From positions 68,743-110,832 of the forward strand of contig JAJDTM010000050.1 of NCBI GenBank assembly GCA_022827185.1: a DNA stretch of 42,090 nt. Direction: 5' to 3'. The notes under the pieces are model-generated. The model was not told the DNA's origin and searched no databases. It saw only the letters and a program-made list of their open reading frames with translations. Source of the DNA: Candidatus Poribacteria bacterium. Lineage in GTDB: Bacteria > Poribacteria > WGA-4E > WGA-3G. Position numbers and translations under genes: made by a program. Of the stretch, positions 1 to 8,250 are shown piece after piece (positions within the stretch are counted from its first letter, which is position 1; every line of letters starts with the position of its first letter).

Positions 1-1228
1 CCTCTTCTGTGCTTATTAACTTCTGATACGCTCGCGTCAAATTGAAAGCGATCGGTGTCCACACCATCGCTGCTACCATCGCCGTAATAGAGAACGCAAT
101 ACCCGGAATTGTCTTTATACCCAACCTCACTAACTCAATCACTCCGGCACTACCACCCTTCGCAAACCGGTATCCAAACGAATCATTGATCTGTTTCGCG
201 CGGTAGCGAGAATCGTAAGAGAGCGGCATATAAAATAACTCTTTCGCTGCCCGAAAAATCGAATAATCTAAGGCTTTAAAAATCATGTATGCCGCTGTCC
301 CGCTCCGAAGCGATGGAGAAATCGTCAACACAAGGCTACTGATGAGGTGGACCATCGGAACGCCGAGATGAATAACTCGAAGCGCGACAAATCTGAGTGC
401 CAACGGCACAACCACCAACTGCAAAATACCAGCGATCAGTCCGAGGTTTCCATAGACATCACCGAAAAACGCCGTTCGCATATCTTTATCAGGTATCTCT
501 GTTTCCACCAATCCATTGAAACGGAGATCAAGGACAGTGGAGACGACTTGCGTGCTTAAGATCAATACGCCGATAAAAAGTAGATATCTGGAACGGAAGA
601 GCGTCCCTAAACCGAGGTGCCCAAGCTTCCCACCCGCCTCTTCTTCACTCGGTTTCGGCTCACCACCGAACCTATAAGCGATCACACCGAACACCGCTGT
701 GGGAACGAGGGATGCCGCTGTGAAAAGGAGTAAAGTCTCAGACCCTAACACCTCTGCCCATCTGCTTACAAGTTTACCACCGACAAATGAACCCATGGAC
801 GCAACGGCACAGAAAGGTCCGTTAATTCGCTTTGCTTGTTCGGTTGTCAGCACACTATTGACAAACGACCAAAACTGCTCGATAACGATCACGATGTAGG
901 CTTCACGGAACACATAGATAATCGCCGCAGCAAAATGCATACCGCGGACAAGCGCGGCGTAACAAGCGAGGATCAAAATAGCGGAAAAGAGTGAGGTTAT
1001 TGCCAAAGCCCGCGTCGCACCCTGCCGCGATAGGAGACGACCGTAGCAGTACAGCATCACGATCATACTCGGTGGGATCGCGACCATGCCACGCGAAAGA
1101 TTTTCTGCACCATAGGCATCAATGAACAGTGAAGAGGACACGGAACGGATAAATTCATAACCGAATAACACAAAAGCAGCAGCACTACTGATCGCGATAG
1201 CAGCATAAATAAGTCGTCGTGGGAACAT
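1..1228 (-). CDS. ATP/ADP translocase-like (Tlc/NTT-related) membrane transporter, 3' end cut by window edge
   Basis: The minus strand is open from an ATG at 1228 to base 2 (409 codons) with no stop, so the C-terminus lies outside the window. The translation is a polytopic membrane protein with about ten hydrophobic helices. Around residues 115-140, a segment reading EQFWSFVNSVLTTEQAKRI resembles the 'FWGFANxITKVxEAKR' signature of Tlc-type nucleotide transporters, and a later segment, RAAKELFYMPL, resembles the conserved 'xxKEMAYIPL' stretch of that family. The charged residues that define true ATP/ADP exchange cannot be checked here, so substrate is unknown; free-living bacteria carry many Tlc-like/MFS proteins of unknown cargo. 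It starts 63 bp after the PhyH stop on the same strand and is probably co-transcribed with it. A generic MFS transporter is the alternative. Confidence 0.72.
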   Translation of the reverse strand, partial: MFPRRLIYAAIAISSAAAFVLFGYEFIRSVSSSLFIDAYGAENLSRGMVAIPPSMIVMLYCYGRLLSRQGATRALAITSLFSAILILACYAALVRGMHFAAAIIYVFREAYIVIVIEQFWSFVNSVLTTEQAKRINGPFCAVASMGSFVGGKLVSRWAEVLGSETLLLFTAASLVPTAVFGVIAYRFGGEPKPSEEEAGGKLGHLGLGTLFRSRYLLFIGVLILSTQVVSTVLDLRFNGLVETEIPDKDMRTAFFGDVYGNLGLIAGILQLVVVPLALRFVALRVIHLGVPMVHLISSLVLTISPSLRSGTAAYMIFKALDYSIFRAAKELFYMPLSYDSRYRAKQINDSFGYRFAKGGSAGVIELVRLGIKTIPGIAFSITAMVAAMVWTPIAFNLTRAYQKLISTEE

Positions 1229-1291
1229 AGATAGGATTCAACTTTCTTAGCAGCGAGGTTGCAAACCTGGCCAGCAGATGGTGATAAGACT

Positions 1292-2122
1292 TCAACGACG
1301 CTCTGGGATTTTATCTTCTGTTGGACGCGGGTTGTGCACCCAGTGTCCATTTGGATCTTTGCCTCTGGCGACAATTGCGCGTTGGTTCCAATCGTTTCCG
1401 GCATGGACTTCAGGCGGCACGAACCGCATCGTCAACCCACAACGCCGCCGATCTGAGGTGTTCGGTTCGGAACCGTGTAATAACAGATCTGAATGCAACG
1501 ACATCTGTCCGGCTTTCATCTCAAACGGAAAAGGCGCGTCTCCGTATTCTGTCGCGCCATGCACCGTCTGACCGAGCACATTCTTTTCCTCAGCGGTGCT
1601 GCGTTCAAATGCGATCTGCCCGTGCAAATGCGATTTCGGAATAACTGTCATGGCACCGTTTTCGACCTCAGCATCGTCAATCGCGAGCCAGACGGTGACA
1701 GTCTTGCTTGGGGATAGGGGCCAGTAAGAGGCATCTTGATGCCAACTCACCTGCTTCACATCACCTGGCAGCTTGCAGAAGTAGTGTGTCCCCCAACAGA
1801 TGAGCGTCTCACCCAGCAAATCCTGTACATAATCCAAGATTCTTTCTTCCGTAACAAGATCGTGGAGACCGGGACAAGTGGTATGCCATCCGTTAATGGA
1901 GTAACTATTCATCCCTGCTGCGACTGCCTTTTCCATGAGTTGATCGAAATAAGCACGGTGTTCCGCGATCTCCGCTTCAGAAAAGACGTCTAAGGGTGAG
2001 ATAAACCCGTTTTCATTGAAGTGTTCGATTTGGGCACGTGTTAACGTCAATGGATTCTCGTTTTCAACCGGAAAAAACTGCAGTGTCCGTTTGAGTTCCG
2101 GCATTGCATCCGTAATTGGCAT
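1292..2122 (-). CDS. Phytanoyl-CoA dioxygenase (PhyH) family protein
   Basis: This 276-aa protein belongs to the Fe(II)/2-oxoglutarate-dependent PhyH family, cytoplasmic oxygenases that hydroxylate diverse small molecules. The iron-binding facial triad is visible: H128 and D130 in SWHQDASYWP, and the distal H216 in LLLHG. The arginines near 225-227 are placed to bind 2-oxoglutarate. The start is supported by an AGAGGA ribosome-binding site reading into the ATG at 2122. It is followed on the same strand by the Tlc-like transporter, so substrate uptake and oxidation may be coupled (inference). The actual substrate cannot be told from sequence, because the family is functionally very broad and strongly expanded in poribacterial genomes. 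Confidence 0.9.
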   Translation of the reverse strand: MPITDAMPELKRTLQFFPVENENPLTLTRAQIEHFNENGFISPLDVFSEAEIAEHRAYFDQLMEKAVAAGMNSYSINGWHTTCPGLHDLVTEERILDYVQDLLGETLICWGTHYFCKLPGDVKQVSWHQDASYWPLSPSKTVTVWLAIDDAEVENGAMTVIPKSHLHGQIAFERSTAEEKNVLGQTVHGATEYGDAPFPFEMKAGQMSLHSDLLLHGSEPNTSDRRRCGLTMRFVPPEVHAGNDWNQRAIVARGKDPNGHWVHNPRPTEDKIPERR

Positions 2123-2177
2123 CGAAACGTCCTCTTTCTTTTCAGATGAGGTTTAAATAAATATTTCGGTAATAAAC

Positions 2178-2220
2178 GGGCAATGAATTGCCCTACTACA
2201 AACGGGCAGGTTCGTAGTAG
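2178..2220. repeat. REP-like palindrome with CTAC/GTAG ends
   Basis: The palindrome GGGCAAT-GA-ATTGCCC spans 2178-2193. It is followed directly by CTACTAC, a 13-bp spacer and an inverted GTAGTAG. Read on the minus strand, the element is GTAG followed by the stem, the layout of REP sequences. A half-copy sharing 19 bp is at 26981-27000. It lies in the 381-bp gap between the PhyH gene and the methyltransferase operon; apart from this element and the promoter at 2391-2419, I see nothing else in that gap. Confidence 0.65.
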
Positions 2221-2390
2221 TGCGATTTTGCGGCGTACTCGCCCAAATGCGAAGTGCATTATCGCACGTTCTGACGTTACCGAATTAAAAAATTAATCTT
2301 CATAGTAGGTCAGAAGTTGATATTGTAGGTATAATACCAAATTTGAGTACGGTTGTCAATTTGTTTGTTCCGAATCAACGAAAAATCCAC

Positions 2391-2419
2391 TTGACTTTTC
2401 GGGTGAATGAACGTATATT
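2391..2419 (+). promoter_or_regulatory. Sigma70-type promoter of the methyltransferase operon
   Basis: TTGACT at 2391-2396 and TATATT at 2414-2419 are separated by 17 bp. It is the only good match in the gap and points at the gene starting at 2504, giving a leader of roughly 78 nt. Confidence 0.6.
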
Positions 2420-2503
2420 AATCAATAGTGTGTTAACATTTCCCTTGGACACAAGAAAAACAGACATACCCAAAGAGACTTATCTATCAGAAAACAGCAA
2501 AAA

Positions 2504-3478
2504 ATGGACGAAAAACGAGCGAGCGGACGCTACTACACGCGCGGGAATCCGTTCCAGCTGGAACCGTTCCAGACATGGGCAAAAGCGTCTAATTTAGAAC
2601 AACAGGCAGCTTTAGAACCGTTTGCGGGTGCTAAGGACATTCCACAGTTGATTGAAGCTGCGAGTTTGCAATGTCGAGCGTGGGCACTTTTCGACATCGA
2701 GCCGGGCGCGGAAGGCGTTGTGCAACGCGACACCCTCGCGGACTTTCCGAAGGGATTCAATGTTTGTATCACCAATCCACCATGGTTGGCACGAAACTCC
2801 GCGACGCGTCGCGGCTTACCTTTTCCAAAAGCAACCCGTCACGACGATCTCTACAAATACGCAATCGAGAAATGTCTGGCACATTGTGGGTGGGTCGCAG
2901 CGATTATCCCAGAGGCATTCATTCGAAGGAGTCTGTTCCTGCAACGGCTCCAAGATTTCATCTCTTTAGTCCCCCAAACGCAAGGTAAAACGACAGAACA
3001 AAATAAAAAAAGAGACACCTCCTATATGTTTGAGGACACCGAACACCCTGTCGGTCTCGCGCTATTTGCACCGCATGTAACATCAGACGTTAAGGTTTGG
3101 CGCAACAACCAACTTCTCGGTGGGATTAATGAACTACGGAGGCACCTTCCGCAACCGTCCTCCAATCGTAGTATTGTATTTAACGATCCAGACGGAAATC
3201 TCGGACTCATCGCTATAGATAATACAGTATCCGCCTCAATCCGTTTTTGTCCACCAGCGGAGCTGAAAGACTATCCTATCCGTGTCCATTGCCGTTCCAT
3301 TACAAAGATCGGCGTGCCGTGGAATGTAGATATAGAGATGCTCAATGCTCGTTTAGCAACAATCCGCGAGAAAACCCACGATGTCTTTCTAACGGCGTTC
3401 AAAGGCATGCGCCGCGATGGGCACTACCGTCGGCGGTTAGATTGGGCATTGTCGCGTGCAATTGTTGATATGGGGTAG
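2504..3478 (+). CDS. Adenine-specific DNA methyltransferase (class I, NPPW motif)
   Basis: This 324-aa protein carries the catalytic motif IV NPPW at residues 91-94 and a SAM-binding motif I of the form LEPFAGA at 37-43, with an acidic FDIEP shortly after. The N-terminal GRYYTRGNPF is typical of type II N6-adenine methyltransferases. It should methylate adenine in a specific DNA site using S-adenosylmethionine. No nuclease domain is visible. The recognition function may be supplied by the TaqI-C-type protein two genes downstream, since this protein is short and its C-terminal half has no clear target-recognition domain. No strong ribosome-binding site precedes the ATG. The next gene starts 4 bp after its stop. 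Confidence 0.85.
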   Translation: MDEKRASGRYYTRGNPFQLEPFQTWAKASNLEQQAALEPFAGAKDIPQLIEAASLQCRAWALFDIEPGAEGVVQRDTLADFPKGFNVCITNPPWLARNSATRRGLPFPKATRHDDLYKYAIEKCLAHCGWVAAIIPEAFIRRSLFLQRLQDFISLVPQTQGKTTEQNKKRDTSYMFEDTEHPVGLALFAPHVTSDVKVWRNNQLLGGINELRRHLPQPSSNRSIVFNDPDGNLGLIAIDNTVSASIRFCPPAELKDYPIRVHCRSITKIGVPWNVDIEMLNARLATIREKTHDVFLTAFKGMRRDGHYRRRLDWALSRAIVDMG

Positions 3479-3482
3479 GAAA

Positions 3483-3782
3483 ATGAACATCCGAAAACTG
3501 ACTTGCCTACTTTTACTGATAACACTCATCACCTTTGCGGGGTGCGTCCCCGGCGATGGGAAGCATACCGTTGAGAAACCCGCTGGATTCTTCTGGGGTA
3601 TCTGGCACGGGTGGATCGCGCCCATTTCACTGATTTGGGGGATTTTTAACCCAGAAATCCGGGTCTATGAACCCCAAAACACGGGATGGTGGTATGATCT
3701 TGGGTTCTATATCGCCATTATCAGCGGTTTCGGGGGTATCTCCCTTACACGGTGGAAATATAAGTCTACCAGCAACAATTAG
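3483..3782 (+). CDS. Small conserved lipoprotein with membrane segments
   Basis: This 99-aa protein starts at the ATG at 3483, after a GTAGGAAA-type ribosome-binding site. It has a signal peptide with the lipobox FAGC (Cys21) and two hydrophobic stretches, around residues 35-55 and 70-88. The pattern WHGWIAPISLIWGIFNP followed by NTGWWYDLGFYI recalls a widespread family of small membrane proteins of unknown function in Bacteroidetes and Firmicutes (from memory). It is wedged between two restriction-modification-type genes with gaps of 4 and 11 bp, so it is translated in the same operon. Whether it takes part in that system or is a passenger is unknown. Confidence 0.8.
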   Translation: MNIRKLTCLLLLITLITFAGCVPGDGKHTVEKPAGFFWGIWHGWIAPISLIWGIFNPEIRVYEPQNTGWWYDLGFYIAIISGFGGISLTRWKYKSTSNN

Positions 3783-3793
3783 AGGAAACTCGA

Positions 3794-5185
3794 ATGTTAA
3801 TAACACGAGAAGATATTCAACGCATCGGCGACGAAGATACGTTGTTGCACTTTTTGGAAGAAAAACTGAACTTATCGATTCCAGAAGGTTTACCCCTTGA
3901 GGATATTACCACAAAATTTGGAAAGCACGCACTGGGGCTCAGTGGAGTGGTTGCCAACCAAGTTTTAGATTGCCAAGAACTCAGTGTGTCATCTGGAAAA
4001 TCTTCAGGAATTATTCTAATCCGATTCAACAGTGAATCGGGCTATACTGAAGCATTGCGCGTGGTCGCTGAAGGCTTGGATAGACTAGGTCGCAATCCTA
4101 TGGACTTGCGTTTTATCTGTATGAATGAATACTTCCGGCCTTTTGCTTTCTCTAACTTTGAGGGTTCGGAGTCCCAAGATTGGCAAACGGCTGTCTTAAA
4201 TATTCGTGTTTGGACACAAGAGAATACGCATATTCATACAAGCTCTGAACACGAATTGCCTGTCAACTTTTTTTGTGAGGAATTCTCAATTGAGTCTGGA
4301 AATAACACTAAAGACAAAATTGAAATCAATGAATTCGACGTAATTGAGTCAACCTCATCAGCTAGTTTATTAACCAAATTAGAAGGCAACGGAACACCTT
4401 TGTCCACACATGAAGAAATCCTTATAGGTATTACACCAGGATACACTCGCGCTTTCGTCATAAACGAATACACCTATAAACAGATACTTGATGAAGATTC
4501 TGAGAGTATTAGACTTATAAAACGGTTACCCGAACCTAACCAAAAATGGAGATGTGATTCGGCATATTTGATTTGTATTCCAAGCAGTAAAATCATACAG
4601 TGGCCCTGGTCAGAGGCAAAAAACGAATTAGAAGCAGAGCACATTTTTGCAGCAAACTATTCTGCTGTTAGTACTCATCTAAAACGCTATAAAATCAGAT
4701 TAGAGAATCGTAGCCCTGTCCATCAAGGAGAATTTTATTGGGAATTGGCACCGAGAAATCTATTTTCTATGACTGAAAATCCCAAAATTATGTATAAAAC
4801 TCTTTCACCTTCTATGCAGGCGACTTATGATGATCTGAAAGGACTCCCCCTAAGTACATCATTCCTTATCCCAACAACAGATCTCTCCCTACTTGCGGTC
4901 TTAAATAGCAAACTCTTCAATTGGTATGCTCACAAGAAGTTTAGATCTCCGGATCCGAAAATCAAAGCACTAGCTTTCACAAAGCAAAACATGGTGAAGG
5001 CTCCAATAGCCCTACGAACGGAGGAACAAAAAGCAGAACTTTTGGGTTTAGTCCAGCAGATACTTGACACTCCTGATAGTCCCAAAATTCCTGATATTGA
5101 ACGTGAAATAGACCAATTGATATACAAACTTTATGAATTAACGGATGCAGAAATCGCCTTGATAGAGGAGGAATCTAACAAATGA
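3794..5185 (+). CDS. TaqI-like C-terminal specificity domain protein, possible restriction-modification partner
   Basis: The protein has 463 aa. Residues from about 215 to the end match the TaqI-type target-recognition region of Eco57I-like type IIG enzymes: GITPGYTRAFVI, a segment ending in WYAHKKF, and the closing IDQLIYKLYELTDAEIALIE, which is a family signature. The first ~130 residues resemble the N-terminal domain seen in large cyanobacterial Eco57I-like proteins (from memory). The SAM-binding and NPPW motifs that normally sit between these parts are absent here but present in the gene at 2504. I infer a split system in which this subunit recognises DNA for the methyltransferase; whether any nuclease activity exists is open. 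Its TGA overlaps the next gene's ATG (ATGA, 5182-5185). Confidence 0.75.
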   Translation: MLITREDIQRIGDEDTLLHFLEEKLNLSIPEGLPLEDITTKFGKHALGLSGVVANQVLDCQELSVSSGKSSGIILIRFNSESGYTEALRVVAEGLDRLGRNPMDLRFICMNEYFRPFAFSNFEGSESQDWQTAVLNIRVWTQENTHIHTSSEHELPVNFFCEEFSIESGNNTKDKIEINEFDVIESTSSASLLTKLEGNGTPLSTHEEILIGITPGYTRAFVINEYTYKQILDEDSESIRLIKRLPEPNQKWRCDSAYLICIPSSKIIQWPWSEAKNELEAEHIFAANYSAVSTHLKRYKIRLENRSPVHQGEFYWELAPRNLFSMTENPKIMYKTLSPSMQATYDDLKGLPLSTSFLIPTTDLSLLAVLNSKLFNWYAHKKFRSPDPKIKALAFTKQNMVKAPIALRTEEQKAELLGLVQQILDTPDSPKIPDIEREIDQLIYKLYELTDAEIALIEEESNK

Positions 5186-6174
5186 AAGTCTTAGTTATCG
5201 GTGGGACGGGTAACATTAGTCGTGGGATTGTTGCCGCGTTGCAGAACCGAAACCATGAAGTCGTCCTATTCAACCGCGGGCAACACAGAGACCCACCGCC
5301 TTCAGATGTCCGCATCATCCACGGTGACCGACAGCAACGCGACGATTTTGAGGCGAAAGTGGGTGCGGAAGCGTGGGATGCCGTTATTGATATGATTAGC
5401 TTCAACGCCGAAGATGCCGCTTCCGCACTTCGTGCATGTCAAGGACGCGTCGGACATTTCGTCCACTGCTCTACGGTGATGACTTATGGACCGCCGTTCA
5501 GTGGAATTAACCTTCCAGAGACAGCACCCTTGCAAGGGGAATCAGGCTACGGACGCGGCAAAGTTGCAGCAGATAACCTCTTATTAGAAGCACACGCACG
5601 CGACGGGTTCCCTGTAACTATCTTCAAACCGTCGTATACGCACGGACCGGGGATGAATCTCCTCCGTCAAGTCGGTGGCGATGGTGGTTGGATTGACCGT
5701 CTACGGAAGGGTAAACCGATCCTCTCCGCAGGCGACGGATTAAATTATTTTCAATTCCTGTCATCTCGCGACGCAGGTTTTGCGTTTACAGATATACTCG
5801 GTAGATCCAACTGCTTCGGTGAGATATACAACATCGTCCACCCACAGGCGCGAACGTGGGACGAGTGGCATCGTGCCGCTGCAGATGCACTCGGCGTTGA
5901 CATAGAAATCGTGCATGTATCGCAAGAGAGGCTTATCGCGATGTCACCAGATCGGTTCAGTGGATTGCGTGGCAATTTTGGACATACACAAATCTTTAGC
6001 CACGAGAAACTCGCAGCAGCGTTACCTGAATTCAGTCCACAAGTTCCGGTTACAGAGAGTGTCGCAGAAAACATCGCGTGGATGGACAAACACAATCTGA
6101 TTCCAGATAGTGACGCGGACGATTTGGAGGATCAGGTTATAGAGGCAGTTCGCAATCTACCGCGTATCCGGTAG
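5182..6174 (+). CDS. NAD-dependent epimerase/dehydratase (extended SDR)
   Basis: This 330-aa protein of the extended short-chain dehydrogenase family has a Rossmann nucleotide-binding motif GGTGNISRG at residues 7-15, a catalytic Ser/Thr region STVMTYG, and the active-site Y123 and K127 in YGRGK. Such enzymes epimerise, dehydrate or reduce nucleotide sugars and related compounds in the cytoplasm. The start codon overlaps the stop of the TaqI-C-type gene, so translation is coupled to it. The PhyH gene follows 18 bp later. The substrate is not deducible. Confidence 0.88.
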   Translation: MKVLVIGGTGNISRGIVAALQNRNHEVVLFNRGQHRDPPPSDVRIIHGDRQQRDDFEAKVGAEAWDAVIDMISFNAEDAASALRACQGRVGHFVHCSTVMTYGPPFSGINLPETAPLQGESGYGRGKVAADNLLLEAHARDGFPVTIFKPSYTHGPGMNLLRQVGGDGGWIDRLRKGKPILSAGDGLNYFQFLSSRDAGFAFTDILGRSNCFGEIYNIVHPQARTWDEWHRAAADALGVDIEIVHVSQERLIAMSPDRFSGLRGNFGHTQIFSHEKLAAALPEFSPQVPVTESVAENIAWMDKHNLIPDSDADDLEDQVIEAVRNLPRIR

Positions 6175-6192
6175 GGTAAGCAGAGGTGGAAT

Positions 6193-7005
6193 ATGCTACA
6201 GATTCAATCGGCATTGGATTCAGAAGGACTCGACCTTGTTGAACACGACCTTCGCGAAGTCGGCTTCCACATCATTGAGAATGTGATTACCGACGAAGAG
6301 GCAGACGAAGCGCGCGAGGTGCTCTGGAAATTAATCGAAGAAGACATCGAAAACGGGTTTGACCACAGTTACGGCGACGGTAAAATCCGACGTGTCTGGG
6401 CAATCGTCGGGAAATCCCCGATCTTCCGCTATTTCATTCAGCATCCGACTGTGGTAGCCGTATGGAAACGGATGCTCGGTGAAGATGTTATCGCCTCCAC
6501 CTTTACGGCGAACATCGTCGGACCCGGTGCCCCCGACGGTGGTTGGCATATCGACTACCCGTATTGGGCGATGCAATCGCCTTTCCCGTCCGGTTCAATA
6601 ACCGGTCAAACAGTCTGGATGTTAGACGATTTCACGGAAGAAAACGGGGCAACAGCATGTATCGCAGGTTCACACAAAACGCTCCGCCGTCCCGAATTGG
6701 GAGAAGCGGAAGGACTTGAAAGCAGCGTCGCTGTTGCGCCGAAAGGCTCTATCATGTTCACAAACGGTGCGATCTGGCATCAGTCGCGGGCAAATCAGAC
6801 AGATAAACCGCGCGTCGGGTTGCTCGGTATGTATAACCGATCGGTCATCTATCCGCAAGAGGATATGCCTCGGCAGTTGACCGATGACGAATTGGCAGGC
6901 GAAAGCGATGTACTGAAGCAGCTGCTCGGCAGAAATATCCAGTTCCGTGATCCCGATCACGGACAGAATTTTCATCGTACGGACAGCGGATTTCGTCAGG
7001 CATAG
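6193..7005 (+). CDS. Phytanoyl-CoA dioxygenase (PhyH) family protein
   Basis: This 270-aa Fe(II)/2-oxoglutarate oxygenase has a complete facial triad: H119 and D121 in GWHIDYPYW and H196 in NGAIWHQSRA. R207 is the likely 2-oxoglutarate anchor. An AGAGGTGGA ribosome-binding site precedes the ATG. It is the last gene of the run that begins with the DNA methyltransferase. Together with the SDR upstream it may form a small oxidation pathway (inference). It is not a close copy of the PhyH at 1292-2122. Confidence 0.9.
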   Translation: MLQIQSALDSEGLDLVEHDLREVGFHIIENVITDEEADEAREVLWKLIEEDIENGFDHSYGDGKIRRVWAIVGKSPIFRYFIQHPTVVAVWKRMLGEDVIASTFTANIVGPGAPDGGWHIDYPYWAMQSPFPSGSITGQTVWMLDDFTEENGATACIAGSHKTLRRPELGEAEGLESSVAVAPKGSIMFTNGAIWHQSRANQTDKPRVGLLGMYNRSVIYPQEDMPRQLTDDELAGESDVLKQLLGRNIQFRDPDHGQNFHRTDSGFRQA

Positions 7006-7027
7006 CAATTTATAATTCCAAATCAGA

Positions 7028-7135
7028 ACTTACGCAAGATTGGTTCATTTCCTTGAAGAATTGGAAGATAGGAAGATTGGAAGCGTGGGTGAAGTCCCAC
7101 CATCCTTCCCTCTCTTCCATCCTTCACACTCCTTT
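7028..7135. repeat. Intergenic repeat cluster: acttacgcaa motif plus GGAAG/CTTCC inverted repeats
   Basis: The motif acttacgcaa at 7028-7037 recurs at 39825-39834. It is followed by several GGAAG units (7061-7083) and then CTTCC units in inverse order (7104-7125), with a short GTGGG/CCCAC palindrome between them. A related GGAAG...CTTCC element lies at 38477-38528. The origin is unknown; a decayed miniature mobile element is possible. Confidence 0.45.
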
Positions 7136-7146
7136 GGAGGGCATTT

Positions 7147-8190
7147 ATGCCGACAATATCTCATGATGTTTTGAGAGCGTTTGTATATAACATCTATCGC
7201 GGTGCTGGTGGTACAGAAGAAGATGCACGTATCGTCAGCGACCACGTCGTCGATTCTAACCTTGCAGGTCACGATTCACACGGGGTCATCAACGCACCGA
7301 ACTATGTCGGCGGCATGGCTGGCGGTCCTGCCGTTGATAAAATGGAGATTGTCAGAGAGAGCGGTGCCGCTACCGTTATCAATGCTAACGGTGCACTCGG
7401 TATGGTCGCTGCACGGAAAGCGATGGAGATGGCAGTCGAAAAAGCACAGACCTGCACCATCGGTGCAGTCGGCTTACACCGATGTGGACACGCCGGAAGG
7501 ATGGGTGAATATCCACCGATTGCAGCACGTGCAGGTATGATTGGGATCGTCTTGCTCAACGGTGGCGGACGGTTTATGCATCCGCACGGGGGGACCTCTC
7601 GCAGGCTACCACCAAACCCGATTGCGATCTCGGTGCCACGTCAAGGGGGTGAACCGCTCCTTCTTGATATGACGCTTAGCGTGGTTGCAGGCGGGAAATT
7701 GCTCGTCCAGACGGCGCGCGGTGAACCGATACCGGAAGGGTGGATGATAGATGCCGAAGGCAAACCCATCACGGATCCGAATACCTTTCGCGAACGTCCG
7801 CAAGACACAGCCGTTATGCCGCTCGGTGGTTTTCAGTTCGGACACAAAGGGTTCGGACTCGGTGTGATGATAGATGCCATCGCTGGTGGGCTTTCTTGGG
7901 CAGGATGTAGCCGTGAACAACCGACGCGGGGTGCAAGTGGCATCGTGATGTTCGCGATTAAAATAGAGGATTTCATCGACTTAGCGGATTATGAACAGGA
8001 GATCGCGTATCTTGTAGAGTGGGTGAAGTCGTCTGCTCGGTTACCGGGTGTTGACGAAGTTTATGTTCCCGGAGAATTCGAGGAACGGAGCCGCGAGAAA
8101 CGCCTGCGAGAAGGGATACCGATTGAGGAACCGACTTGGAACCGCCTCGTTGAAGCCGCGGAACGTTTTGATGTTGAAATACCTGTGTAA
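7147..8190 (+). CDS. Malate/L-lactate dehydrogenase family oxidoreductase (Ldh_2, COG2055)
   Basis: This 347-aa protein belongs to the NAD(P)-dependent family of malate, lactate, ureidoglycolate and 2,3-diketogulonate reductases, which do not use a Rossmann fold. Family features seen: the N-terminal DSNLAGHDSHGV segment carrying the conserved histidine near residue 45, GAVGLHRCGHAGRMGEY in the middle, PNPIAISVP, and the glycine-rich GGFQFGHKGFGLGVMID. Length is normal for the family. A GGAGGG ribosome-binding site precedes the ATG. It should interconvert a 2-hydroxy acid and a 2-keto acid, but the substrate cannot be named. It stands alone after the repeat cluster. Confidence 0.9.
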   Translation: MPTISHDVLRAFVYNIYRGAGGTEEDARIVSDHVVDSNLAGHDSHGVINAPNYVGGMAGGPAVDKMEIVRESGAATVINANGALGMVAARKAMEMAVEKAQTCTIGAVGLHRCGHAGRMGEYPPIAARAGMIGIVLLNGGGRFMHPHGGTSRRLPPNPIAISVPRQGGEPLLLDMTLSVVAGGKLLVQTARGEPIPEGWMIDAEGKPITDPNTFRERPQDTAVMPLGGFQFGHKGFGLGVMIDAIAGGLSWAGCSREQPTRGASGIVMFAIKIEDFIDLADYEQEIAYLVEWVKSSARLPGVDEVYVPGEFEERSREKRLREGIPIEEPTWNRLVEAAERFDVEIPV

Positions 8191-8213
8191 TACTCATAAA
8201 TATGTACAGAATA

Positions 8214-8230
8214 GGCACACACCGTGTGCC
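8214..8230. repeat. Palindrome GGCACAC-N3-GTGTGCC
   Basis: A perfect 7-bp stem with a 3-nt loop lies between the dehydrogenase stop and the first lipoprotein gene. The arms are identical to those of the tandem repeat at 34910-34979, although the flanking GTAG is not conserved here. Confidence 0.6.
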
Positions 8231-8250
8231 ACAATCAATAGGAGAAAGCA

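Noticed and set aside
1245..1275. Palindrome around aggttgcaaacct as another REP-like element
   Set aside because: The stem is short and imperfect and no GTAG is next to it; it only loosely resembles the element at 35788-35812.
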